Source of the DNA: Maribacter sp.
GTDB lineage: Bacteria > Bacteroidota > Bacteroidia > Flavobacteriales > Flavobacteriaceae
Assembly: GCA_018679695.1 (NCBI GenBank)
Contig: JAHHKH010000234.1
Coordinates: 1 to 8,839, forward strand
DNA length: 8,839 nt
Direction: 5' to 3'
The notes under the pieces: generated by a model
What the model saw: the letters and a program-made list of their open reading frames with translations, nothing else
Databases searched by the model: none
Told to the model about the DNA's origin: nothing
Made by a program: the position numbers and the translations under genes
Part shown: piece after piece, positions 1-7,972 of the stretch
How the letters are laid out: each line of letters opens with the position of its first letter
How positions within the stretch are numbered: position 1 is the first letter of the stretch

Positions 1-1945
1 AAGCTTGAGTCTTGATGATGCGTTGGTTTCTGTAAACTACACTATCAGGGGTCATGATTATGCCCAAAAAGTATTTGCCTCCCATCCAGATGATGTCATT
101 GTCATTGAATTGAGTACTACTGCACCAAATGGAATGAACTTTGAGGCTCGATTGGATCGACCCAAAGACCATGGCCATCAGACAGTGACAATGACCAATC
201 CTTCAGCAACTGAAATAAGTATGAAAGGTCATGCTACCCAATTCGGGGGTAAAAAGTTCTCTGCTCCCTTTGTACTGGATTATGGGGTAAAATTTGAAAC
301 ACGTTTAAAAGTCAAGAACGAATCAGGTACTGTGAAAGCAGAAAATGGCAAACTGAAACTTAAGGGTGTAAAGAAAGCAACCCTATATCTGGTGGCGAAT
401 ACTTCTTTTTACCATGGCGAAGATTATGAATCAAAGAATAGTGAGACTTTGATCAAAGTGACTGAAAAATCCTTCGAAAAGTTGTTAATGGCACATAAAA
501 AGGACTATCAAGAACTATATCAAAGAGTGGATTTTGATTTGGAAGGAAAGGAGCTGGACAGCCTGCCCATTGATGCCCGATTGTTGCGTATGAAAGAAGG
601 ATTGAATGACCCTGATTTGGCGACCAAACTCTTTCAATTTGGTCGGTATTTATTGATTTCCTGCTCAAGACCAGGAACGAATCCAGCCAATTTACAGGGT
701 ATTTGGAACGAGCATATCGAAGCCCCTTGGAACGCGGATTATCACCTGAACATTAATTTGCAGATGAATTATTGGCCTGCTGAGGTGACTAATTTAAGTG
801 AATTGCACCAACCATTTTTCGACTATGTTGATCGGGTATTGGAACGCGGAAAAACTACTGCCTTAAAGCAATACGGTATTGCTAGGGGTACAATGGCCCA
901 CCATGCAAGCGATTTATGGGCCACTCCTTTTATGAGGGCTGAGCGGGCTTATTGGGGCTCTTGGATCCATGGAGGGGGTTGGTGTGCCCAACACTATTGG
1001 GAGCATTATAGATTCACCGGGGATGAGGCTTTTTTAAGGAATAGGGCTTTTCCTACCTTAAAGGCCATTTCGGAATTTTATTTGGATTGGTTGGTTTGGG
1101 ATGATAAAGCAGATATGTGGGTTTCAGCTCCAGAGACCTCTCCCGAAAATTCGTATATCGCACCCAATGGTAATTCAGCAGCCGTATCCTATGGCAGTGC
1201 CATGGGGCATCAGATCATAGGTGAGGTCTTTGATAATGTATTGGAGGCCGCTAAACTGCTGGGGATTAATGATGCGTTTACAAAAGAAGTAGCCGAAAAA
1301 AGGAAAAATTTACACCCAGGGGTGCTTATTGGTACAGATGGGCGTATTTTGGAATGGAATGAACCTTATGAGGAACCCGAAAAAGGCCATAGGCACATGT
1401 CCCATTTATATGCATTGCATCCTGGGGATGAGATTGTTGAGCACAACGAAAATGCGTTTAGGGCCGCCCAAAGGACCATCGATTATCGCTTGGAGCATGG
1501 TGGGGCCGGTACAGGCTGGAGCCGGGCATGGATGATCAATATGAATGCCCGTTTGCTCAATGCCAAAGCTGCAGAGGAGAATATTCAAAAGTTTTTTCAG
1601 ATTTCCATTGCCGATAATTTATTCGATGAGCATCCGCCATTTCAAATTGATGGAAATTTTGGCTATACTGCGGGTGTTGCCGAACTTTTGTTACAGTCCC
1701 ACGAAGAATTTATTCGGGTTTTACCAGCACTGCCAGCCGGCTGGAAGAATGGGAAAATATCGGGCTTAAAGGCCCGAGGCAATATTGAGGTTGATATCGA
1801 ATGGGAAGATGGAAAATTGATCCAATTGGGTCTAACGGCATTGCAAAGGGCAACCGTAAAACTAAAGTATGGTGCAATTGAGGTCGAGGTTGAATTGCCG
1901 GAAAATAAAAGAATATATTTAAATGGAAATCTGAATAGACAATGA
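1..1945 (+). CDS. GH95 family alpha-L-fucosidase (5'-truncated by window edge)
   Basis: Inverting exo-glycosidase predicted to release terminal alpha-L-fucose (typically alpha-1,2-linked), probably in the periplasm. The frame is open to the left edge; the TTG at 5 is an internal Leu codon, not a start. About 646 residues remain of a family usually near 780-800, so the signal peptide and start of the N-terminal beta-sandwich are missing. Counting from the codon at 5, residues 1-150 are beta-rich and about 190-565 form the (alpha/alpha)6 barrel, followed by a C-terminal beta domain. Family motifs are intact: the NIN pair N249/N251 in HLNINLQMNYWPAE, E381 in TSPENS (general acid candidate), and D549 in FQIDGNFG. 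These match the Asn/Asn/Glu/Asp set known from the bifidobacterial enzyme AfcA. H247, two residues before the first Asn, fits a fucosidase; as I recall, the L-galactosidase member has Thr there. The stop overlaps the next gene's ATG. Family call firm; exact linkage unknown. Confidence 0.93.
   Translation, partial: SLSLDDALVSVNYTIRGHDYAQKVFASHPDDVIVIELSTTAPNGMNFEARLDRPKDHGHQTVTMTNPSATEISMKGHATQFGGKKFSAPFVLDYGVKFETRLKVKNESGTVKAENGKLKLKGVKKATLYLVANTSFYHGEDYESKNSETLIKVTEKSFEKLLMAHKKDYQELYQRVDFDLEGKELDSLPIDARLLRMKEGLNDPDLATKLFQFGRYLLISCSRPGTNPANLQGIWNEHIEAPWNADYHLNINLQMNYWPAEVTNLSELHQPFFDYVDRVLERGKTTALKQYGIARGTMAHHASDLWATPFMRAERAYWGSWIHGGGWCAQHYWEHYRFTGDEAFLRNRAFPTLKAISEFYLDWLVWDDKADMWVSAPETSPENSYIAPNGNSAAVSYGSAMGHQIIGEVFDNVLEAAKLLGINDAFTKEVAEKRKNLHPGVLIGTDGRILEWNEPYEEPEKGHRHMSHLYALHPGDEIVEHNENAFRAAQRTIDYRLEHGGAGTGWSRAWMINMNARLLNAKAAEENIQKFFQISIADNLFDEHPPFQIDGNFGYTAGVAELLLQSHEEFIRVLPALPAGWKNGKISGLKARGNIEVDIEWEDGKLIQLGLTALQRATVKLKYGAIEVEVELPENKRIYLNGNLNRQ
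1942..1945 (+). other. ATGA stop/start overlap between GH95 and GH29 genes
   Basis: The GH95 stop TGA (1943-1945) shares bases with an ATG at 1942 that is in frame with the GH29 gene. No clear Shine-Dalgarno lies upstream, so reinitiation by the same ribosome is plausible. If the ATG at 1966 is the true start, the junction is a 20-nt gap instead. Either arrangement supports one transcript. Confidence 0.6.
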
Positions 1946-3303
1946 CGCGAATAAAATATAATACCATGATAAAAAGTCTTCTTGTTGCCATTGCAGTAAT
2001 GATTACTTGTGGATTGCATTCGCAAATTGAGGATTCAACAGTTAATGAAAAGGCTAAAATGCAATGGTTCAAGGATGCCAAGCTCGGAATCTTCATTCAT
2101 TGGGGATTGTACGCTGTTGATGGTATCGATGAATCCTGGTCCTTTTTTAACGGTTACATTTCGCATGAAGATTACCTAAAACAAACCAAAGGTTTTACGG
2201 CCAAGAAATACGATCCGGATAATTGGGCGCAATTAATTAAGGAGAGTGGTGCAAAATATTCGGTCATCACTTCAAAACATCACGATGGTTTTGCATTATG
2301 GGATACGAAGTTCGGGGATTTGAATGCAGTAAAAGGTTCGGCCGCTAAAAAGGATGTACTGACCCCTTTCGTCAATGCCCTCAGGAAAAATGATTTGAAG
2401 GTAGGAATTTACTATTCGCTTCCCGATTGGTCGTATCCTGATTACACCCATTTCACAAGGGATTCATTACGGTATGATATTAAGAAGGAACCGGAGCGAT
2501 GGAATCGGTTTTTGAAATATTACCAAGGTCAATTAAATGAACTCTCGGAAAATTATAATCCCGACCTGTATTGGTTTGATGGCGATTGGGAGCACAGTTC
2601 TGAGGAATGGCAGGCGCCGAAGGTCAGGCAGTTATTACTTGATAAAAATCAGAAAACGATACTGAACTCAAGACTGAAGGAACAAGGGGACTATGCAACA
2701 CCGGAACAAGGAATGCCGATAACAAGACCTAAAAGTAACTACTGGGAATTATGCATGACCATGAACGATTCATGGGGCTATCAAAAGAACGACCATGAAT
2801 ACAAGACCACCAACCAGATTATAGGGATTTTTGCTGATGTAATCTCAAATGGAGGAAATCTGCTTTTGGATATTGGTCCAAAAGCTGATGGAAGTATTCC
2901 CGAGGAACAGGTACAAATTTTAAAAGGATTGGGAAGGTGGACCAACAAACATAGGGAAGCCATTTATGGGACTGTTGCCGGTATTCCAAAAGAGCATTTT
3001 TATGGTCCAACGACCTTATCCAAGGATCACAGCCTATTATACCTGTTTGTAAAAGGAGATCCTAAGGGTGAAGTTGTACTGCGTGGATTAAAGAATAAGA
3101 TCAATCGCATTTGGGTGGTTGGTCAAGGTACAAAATTGGCCCATCAGGTTGTGGGTAAGGTATATTGGAGCCATTATCCCGGTATCACCTATGTCAAGAT
3201 CCCTGAGCATGTATTGGATGAACAAATGACTGTTCTTGCCGTTCTTTTGGATGGAAAAATCGATTTGTATCGGGAGGATGGGGCAGTGATTGAAAGTAAT
3301 TGA
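1942..3303 (+). CDS. GH29 alpha-L-fucosidase, exported
   Basis: Retaining exo-alpha-L-fucosidase of family GH29, 453 residues, a normal length. The start at 1942 forms an ATGA overlap with the GH95 stop. A second ATG at 1966 would give a tighter signal peptide (MIKSLLVAIAVMITCGLHSQ), so either start is possible; a Sec signal is present in both. Numbering from 1942: the GH29 barrel opens with GIFIHWGLYAV (H53-W54-G55), followed by KHHDGFALWD (H113-H114-D115). The nucleophile candidate is D213 in YWFDGDW. The acid/base candidate is E255 in TPEQ: its 42-residue spacing from D213 equals the D224/E266 spacing I recall for the Thermotoga enzyme. A WGY motif and NGGNLLLDIGPKADG follow, then a C-terminal beta-sandwich from about residue 345. 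Placement next to a GH95 gene suggests two fucose linkages or two successive trimming steps on one glycan. Substrate linkage cannot be read from sequence. Confidence 0.94.
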   Translation: MTRIKYNTMIKSLLVAIAVMITCGLHSQIEDSTVNEKAKMQWFKDAKLGIFIHWGLYAVDGIDESWSFFNGYISHEDYLKQTKGFTAKKYDPDNWAQLIKESGAKYSVITSKHHDGFALWDTKFGDLNAVKGSAAKKDVLTPFVNALRKNDLKVGIYYSLPDWSYPDYTHFTRDSLRYDIKKEPERWNRFLKYYQGQLNELSENYNPDLYWFDGDWEHSSEEWQAPKVRQLLLDKNQKTILNSRLKEQGDYATPEQGMPITRPKSNYWELCMTMNDSWGYQKNDHEYKTTNQIIGIFADVISNGGNLLLDIGPKADGSIPEEQVQILKGLGRWTNKHREAIYGTVAGIPKEHFYGPTTLSKDHSLLYLFVKGDPKGEVVLRGLKNKINRIWVVGQGTKLAHQVVGKVYWSHYPGITYVKIPEHVLDEQMTVLAVLLDGKIDLYREDGAVIESN

Positions 3304-3319
3304 TTTTAAGAATTGGGAA

Positions 3320-4249
3320 ATGGCAAATCGGATTAAATCAATTTTGTGGATAGCAATAGTGCAGGTTTTTGTGCTTTTCGTGACATGCGATTCCGCTAAA
3401 AACAAAGACCAGGCACAACAAATCGCTAAGCATGTAATTCTAGTCGGCTCCGATGGTTTTGGGGCTTATGCCTTTAAAAAGGCCAAAGTACCCAATTTAA
3501 GAAAAATGATGCAGGAAGGGGCATATTCGCTTAAGGCTAGGGCGGTATTGCCATCTTCAAGTGCGGTTAATTGGGCCTCGATGTTAATGGGATCCGGACC
3601 GGAACTGCATGGATATACCGAGTGGGGCAGTAAAACACCTGAACTGCCCTCCAGATTCATAGGCAAAGGCAATATTTATCCAACAATATTCAGTTTAATA
3701 GACGAACAAATGCCTAAAGCGAAAAAGGGAGTTGCCTACAAATGGGAGGGCATTGGGTATTTATTCGAGAAGAATATGGTTGACCTTGATTATAATGGTA
3801 AAACCGATGAAGCGACATTGGTAAGGGCACTCGAATTCCTGACTAAAGAAGAACCAGCATTGACTTTCATTCATTTTGACGAGCCCGATGGGGCAGGACA
3901 TGAAGTTGGCCATGATACACCTGACTATTATGAAGCTGTTGAGAAAATAGATGGTTTGGTCGGGAATTTATTGAAAGCCTTGGAAGATAACGGAATGATG
4001 GAGGATGCTATTATCATTTTCAGTTCGGATCACGGCGGTATCGAAAAAGGGCATGGTGGTAAAACTTTGTTAGAGGTTGAAATTCCCTGGATAATCTACG
4101 GTAAAAATGTAATTGCCAAAGGAAATTTGGATGATTGCATAGTAACCTATGATACTGCCGCGACTATTGCCTATATATTGGGTGTGAAGGCACCAGAATT
4201 CTGGAGGGGCAAACCTGTTTTAAGGGCATTTGAAAATGAAGATCTGTAG
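3320..4249 (+). CDS. Exported alkaline-phosphatase-superfamily phosphodiesterase/phosphatase (NPP-like, PF01663 type)
   Basis: Predicted metal-dependent phosphodiesterase or phosphomonoesterase of the type I phosphodiesterase/nucleotide pyrophosphatase group, 309 residues. I chose ATG 3320 because it begins a clean signal peptide (MANRIKSILWIAIVQVFVLF) ending near C23, which may be a non-consensus lipid-attachment Cys. An upstream in-frame ATG at 3290 adds ten residues, overlaps GH29 by 14 nt, and is preceded by a purine-rich stretch, so it remains possible. Numbering from 3320: metal ligand D45 in VGSDGFG; nucleophile candidate S81 in PSSSAVNW, where NPP enzymes usually have Thr; D190 and H194 in PDGAGH, with the same +4 spacing as in NPPs; D237/H238 in SSDHGG; H245 in GHGG. 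All six expected ligands are present, so it should be catalytically competent. The short spacing between DH and the last His marks a compact version without the long NPP insert. True substrate unknown; the context suggests a substituent on the glycan, or phosphate scavenging. Confidence 0.82.
   Translation: MANRIKSILWIAIVQVFVLFVTCDSAKNKDQAQQIAKHVILVGSDGFGAYAFKKAKVPNLRKMMQEGAYSLKARAVLPSSSAVNWASMLMGSGPELHGYTEWGSKTPELPSRFIGKGNIYPTIFSLIDEQMPKAKKGVAYKWEGIGYLFEKNMVDLDYNGKTDEATLVRALEFLTKEEPALTFIHFDEPDGAGHEVGHDTPDYYEAVEKIDGLVGNLLKALEDNGMMEDAIIIFSSDHGGIEKGHGGKTLLEVEIPWIIYGKNVIAKGNLDDCIVTYDTAATIAYILGVKAPEFWRGKPVLRAFENEDL
4236..4249 (+). other. 14-nt overlap between phosphodiesterase and sulfatase genes
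   Basis: The sulfatase ATG lies inside the last codons of the phosphodiesterase gene, in a different frame; the upstream stop TAG is at 4247-4249. The lipoprotein signal peptide encoded from 4236 strongly supports this start, so the overlap is likely real. It implies co-transcription and probable translational coupling of two alkaline-phosphatase-superfamily enzymes. Confidence 0.7.
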
Positions 4250-5774
4250 CTTTTTACTAATCGGGATCCTTATGTTGGGATTAGGTGCCTGTGAACCCGA
4301 GGAAATACCTGATCCAAAACCTAATATCGTCCTTTTTATGGTAGATGATATGGGCTGGCAAGATACTTCGGTGCCCTTTTGGTATAAGAAGACACCGTTT
4401 AATGAAATTTATCAAACCCCGAATATGGAGCGTCTGGCATCGGATGGAATTAAATTCACCCAAGCCTATGCAACTGCCGTTTGTTCTCCCACACGTATAA
4501 GCCTTATGACCGGGATGAATGCTGCCAGACATCGGGTGACGAACTGGACCCTTAGGAAAGACAGCATCCAACCTATGGAAAAAAACCATCCCATATTAAA
4601 ATTTCCGCTATGGAATGTAAATGGCCTGAGTCCGGTTGCTGGATTTCCAAAAGCGGTTCATGCAACTGCATTGCCACAAGTTCTGCATGAAGCAGGTTAT
4701 TATACCGTACATTCCGGGAAGGCTCATTTAGGGGCATTGGATACTCCTGGAGAAAATCCTTTGAACTTGGGATTCGATGTGAATATTGCCGGCCATGCCG
4801 CTGGTGCACCTGAAAGTTATCTGGGAACCGAGAATTTTGGTAATGGGATAGAAGGTAAAGAGATTTGGGCAGTTCCTGGATTGGAAAAATACCATGGTAA
4901 GAATATTCATTTGTCAGAGGCGATCACTTTAGAGGCTTTGAAATCATTGGATACCGTTGTGGCAACCCAGCAACCTTTTTTCTTGTACATGTCGCATTAT
5001 GCAGTGCATACGCCAATTATGTCCGATAATCGTTTTGTGCAAAAATATTTTGAAAAAGGGATGGATTCCACCGAGGCGAAATACGCTTCGATGATCGAAG
5101 GAATGGATAAAAGCCTCGGGGACATCATGGATTATTTGGAGGAGAAAAAAATAGCCGGGAATACGATTATTTTGTTCATGTCAGACAACGGAGGTCTGAG
5201 TGCAGTGGCCAGAGGAGGTGAAAAGCATATCCATAATAAACCATTGGCAAGTGGCAAAGGTTCTGTATATGAAGGGGGGATTCGGGAACCCATGTTGGTA
5301 AAATGGCCGGGTAAAGTAGCTCCGAATACCATTTCCGAAGCACAGGTGATTATTGAGGATTTCTACCCCACGATTCTTGAAATGGCAGGAATAGAAGTAG
5401 TGGAAACTGTGCAAGCCATTGACGGCCAAAGTTTTGTTCCGGTACTGAAAGAGGAAGATAAAGCGGGTACCGGAGAACGCCCCTTATTTTGGCATTACCC
5501 CAACGAATGGGGTCCAGAAGGTCCTGGCATTGGTGCTTCTAGCGCAGTGCGAAAGGGCGATTGGAAGTTCATTTATTTTCACCAAGACCGGCGAATGGAA
5601 CTGTACAATCTACGATTGGATATCGGGGAGACCAAGAATTTGGTAGATGATCAGCAGGAAAAAGTAAGGGAATTGGCTAGTATTTTGACCAATTATTTAA
5701 TAACCGTTAAGGCACAAATGCCCATTGATAAGGCCACAGGGAAAGAAGTGGAATATCCTCTTTTGTTATTGTAA
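4236..5774 (+). CDS. S1 family formylglycine sulfatase, lipoprotein
   Basis: Type I sulfatase removing sulfate esters from a sugar, 512 residues. ATG 4236 is preferred over the in-frame TTG at 4230 because it starts a textbook lipoprotein signal ending in LGLGAC (C19). Acidic residues right after the Cys (CEPEE) resemble surface-export signals of Bacteroidota lipoproteins. Active-site features: D37/D38 in MVDDMGW (Ca ligands); C83-S-P-T-R87, the C-x-P-x-R site whose Cys is converted to formylglycine; K162 and H164 in SGKAHLG; H254/H258 in MSHYAVHTP; D317/N318 in MSDNGG (Ca ligands); K341 in ASGKGS. A C-terminal subdomain of the kind usual in S1 enzymes carries the RKGDWKFIYF and MELYNL segments. 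It overlaps the upstream gene by 14 nt and precedes the GH36-like gene by 18 nt. The RHRVTNWT segment and long NGLSPV insert recall the widespread S1_16 subfamily (mainly galactose or GalNAc 4-sulfate), but that subfamily call is from memory. A maturase for the Cys must be encoded elsewhere. Confidence 0.93.
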   Translation: MKICSFLLIGILMLGLGACEPEEIPDPKPNIVLFMVDDMGWQDTSVPFWYKKTPFNEIYQTPNMERLASDGIKFTQAYATAVCSPTRISLMTGMNAARHRVTNWTLRKDSIQPMEKNHPILKFPLWNVNGLSPVAGFPKAVHATALPQVLHEAGYYTVHSGKAHLGALDTPGENPLNLGFDVNIAGHAAGAPESYLGTENFGNGIEGKEIWAVPGLEKYHGKNIHLSEAITLEALKSLDTVVATQQPFFLYMSHYAVHTPIMSDNRFVQKYFEKGMDSTEAKYASMIEGMDKSLGDIMDYLEEKKIAGNTIILFMSDNGGLSAVARGGEKHIHNKPLASGKGSVYEGGIREPMLVKWPGKVAPNTISEAQVIIEDFYPTILEMAGIEVVETVQAIDGQSFVPVLKEEDKAGTGERPLFWHYPNEWGPEGPGIGASSAVRKGDWKFIYFHQDRRMELYNLRLDIGETKNLVDDQQEKVRELASILTNYLITVKAQMPIDKATGKEVEYPLLLL

Positions 5775-5792
5775 AACCAAGCAACTACAGAA

Positions 5793-7949
5793 ATGAAGAA
5801 GTATTATGTTAAGGTGATTTCGATACTATTATTAGTGGGTAATAACGTATTTCCACAGCTAGCTAATGAACAAAAGGATTGGTTATTGGACAATTCAGGT
5901 TTTACCGCATCGGTAGTGCAAAAAGGCAATGCTATTTTAATGGATAATGGACTTGTTAATCGCACGATAAGAATTACACCCAATGCGACAACCATAGAAT
6001 TTAAGAACCTAACAACAAGCGAGTCTCTTTTAAGAAGTATAAAACCAGAAGCTGAGGTTTCAATAAATGGCAAAACATATGCAGTAGGAGGATTAATAGG
6101 GCTAAAAGAGCATGGGTATTTTTTGGAAGAATGGATAAATGACTTAACCTCCGATGGGAATGCATTCCAATATGTTGAGCATGAGGTATCTGAAATTAAA
6201 CCAAAACTGAAATGGAATGCCAATAAACGTTTCAACACAGCGACAAATGTTACCCCAAAAGGTAAGGAATTGATTATTAAATTTATCCATGAAGCAGTTG
6301 AACTTACGGGTGTAATAGTCAAGGTGCATTATGAGATTTACGATGGTTTGCCCTTGATAGCCAAATGGATAACCATTGAGAACTCTTCAAATAATGCGAT
6401 ACGGATTACAGGTTTTAAAAACGAGATATTGGCTTTTCCGGAGGCTGAGAATTTTGTTGAAACGGCCAAAAGGTGGCGCCGACCCAATTTGCATGTCGAA
6501 AGTGATTATTCTTTTGGTGGATTTACTTCCGGTGAATCGGAAACTTCAATTTTTTGGGAACCTGATCCGGAATATACCTCCCAGGTAAATTGGTTGATGC
6601 AAACCGAATGTCTTTTGGAAAGTAAACTGCTGGTTGGTCCCAATGAAGTCCTTGAACCCAATTCCATATTTGAAAGTTTTCATACCTATGAATTGTTGCA
6701 GGATAATACGGATCGAGAAAGAACCTCCTTGGCAGTCAGGAAAATGTATCGATTATTGGCTCCATGGTCTACTGAGAATCCCATTTTTATGCATTTGACA
6801 ACCACGGACCCCAAAGAAGTTAAAACAGCGATAGACCAATGTGAAGCGACGGGATATGAAATGGTGATATTGAGTTTTGGCAGTGGCCTCAATATGGAAG
6901 ACAATTCGGAAGGCAACATCAAAAAATTCAAGCAATTGGCCGATTATGCACATAAAAGAGGCATAGAACTAGGAGGGTATTCCCTGTTCTCTAGTCGAAA
7001 AATAAGTGATACGGTTGATGTGATCGATAAGGAAACAGGAAAGCCCGGTGGTGCTAAGTTCGGGAATGCTCCTTGTTTAGCTTCGGAATGGGGTCATTCG
7101 TATCTTGAAAGGATAAAGTATTTCCTCGAAAGAACAGGATTTGACCTCTTGGAGCATGATGGACCGTATCCAGGGGATTATTGCGCGTCAACGACCCACA
7201 AATACCATAAGGGTTATGAAGATTCACAATGGGTACAATGGAATATGACCAAAGACTTTTACCACTGGTTAAAAGAGAATGATATTTATTTGAATGCACC
7301 CGACTTTTATTACTTACAGGGTTCTAACAAATGTGGTATTGGTTATCGCGAGGTCAATTGGTCCTTGCCCAGGGCGCAGCAGATTATGTTGGGTAGGCAG
7401 AATATTTATGATGGTACCTGGGAGAAAACACCCTCAATGGCTTGGACCTTCGTACCCTTGACCGAATATCATGGCGGAGGTGCCGAAGCCACCTTGGAAC
7501 CGTTGAATGACCATTTAGATGCGTACAAGGCCCATATGGTACAGAACTATGGTTCTGGAGTACAGGCCTGTTATCGTGGCCCACGACTGTTTGATACCGA
7601 GGTGACCAAAAAACTAGTCATTGATCAAATTTCCCACTATAAAAAGTATCGTGAGATATTGAATTCGGATATCATACATTTACGACGGCCCGATGGTAGG
7701 TCCTGGGACGGATTTATGCATGTGAATCCCAATTTAGAGGAAAAAGCATTGGTAATGCTTTTCAACCCCACTTCGAATCCGATGGAAGAAGAAATAAATT
7801 TACCCATGTATTTTACGGGACTGGATAATGAGGTACTAATTTCTGAAAGAGCAATGAACCCAGTGAAATTAAACTTGGACCGTGAATATAAGATGAGGAT
7901 AAAGGTGAATATTCCTGCTAATGGCTATACTTGGTATGTGATTAAATAG
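5793..7949 (+). CDS. GH36-like (clan GH-D) putative alpha-galactosidase, exported
   Basis: Predicted exo-glycosidase of the alpha-galactosidase clan, 718 residues, matching the roughly 720 of GH36. ATG 5793 begins a Sec signal peptide (MKKYYVKVISILLLVGNN) with likely cleavage near residue 22, so periplasmic. The architecture fits GH36: an N-terminal beta-supersandwich (about 25-330, with VHYEIYDGLPLIAKWITIEN typical of it), a (beta/alpha)8 barrel (about 335-620) and a small C-terminal beta domain. The barrel does not show the standard GH36 KWD nucleophile or SCSGGGxRxD acid/base motifs. Instead there is FDLLEHDGPYPGD (D451, E454, D456) at the expected beta-strand position, and NAPDFYYLQGSNK (D504) followed by GYREVNW further on; D456 and D504 are candidate catalytic residues by position only. 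A YHGGGAEATLEP loop and a GSGVQACYRGPR loop are also distinctive. Similar proteins are commonly labelled alpha-galactosidase or GH36-like. An enzyme for alpha-linked galactose would suit the sulfatase/fucosidase/GH16 context. Fold and clan moderately sure; substrate unproven. Confidence 0.75.
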   Translation: MKKYYVKVISILLLVGNNVFPQLANEQKDWLLDNSGFTASVVQKGNAILMDNGLVNRTIRITPNATTIEFKNLTTSESLLRSIKPEAEVSINGKTYAVGGLIGLKEHGYFLEEWINDLTSDGNAFQYVEHEVSEIKPKLKWNANKRFNTATNVTPKGKELIIKFIHEAVELTGVIVKVHYEIYDGLPLIAKWITIENSSNNAIRITGFKNEILAFPEAENFVETAKRWRRPNLHVESDYSFGGFTSGESETSIFWEPDPEYTSQVNWLMQTECLLESKLLVGPNEVLEPNSIFESFHTYELLQDNTDRERTSLAVRKMYRLLAPWSTENPIFMHLTTTDPKEVKTAIDQCEATGYEMVILSFGSGLNMEDNSEGNIKKFKQLADYAHKRGIELGGYSLFSSRKISDTVDVIDKETGKPGGAKFGNAPCLASEWGHSYLERIKYFLERTGFDLLEHDGPYPGDYCASTTHKYHKGYEDSQWVQWNMTKDFYHWLKENDIYLNAPDFYYLQGSNKCGIGYREVNWSLPRAQQIMLGRQNIYDGTWEKTPSMAWTFVPLTEYHGGGAEATLEPLNDHLDAYKAHMVQNYGSGVQACYRGPRLFDTEVTKKLVIDQISHYKKYREILNSDIIHLRRPDGRSWDGFMHVNPNLEEKALVMLFNPTSNPMEEEINLPMYFTGLDNEVLISERAMNPVKLNLDREYKMRIKVNIPANGYTWYVIK

Positions 7950-7972
7950 GCCGTGTCAATAAAATGTATTGT

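Noticed and set aside
5..7. TTG as the true start of the GH95 gene
   Set aside because: The frame is open through the left edge, and the protein lacks the signal peptide and N-terminal part expected for GH95, so this is an internal Leu codon.
1663..2096. Minus-strand open frames of 120 and 128 codons across the GH95/GH29 junction
   Set aside because: They lie antisense to well-supported enzyme genes, show no recognisable domain and have shadow-like composition.
4230..4235. TTG start two codons upstream of the sulfatase ATG
   Set aside because: ATG 4236 directly gives a consensus lipoprotein signal peptide; the TTG adds nothing.
5775..5792. Possible promoter or terminator between the sulfatase and GH36-like genes
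   Set aside because: The 18-nt gap is too short for a Bacteroidota promoter (TTTG / TAnnTTTG) and shows no hairpin.
5804..6322. 172-codon minus-strand open frame
   Set aside because: It is entirely antisense to the N-terminal domain of the GH36-like gene, whose plus-strand reading has a signal peptide and family features.
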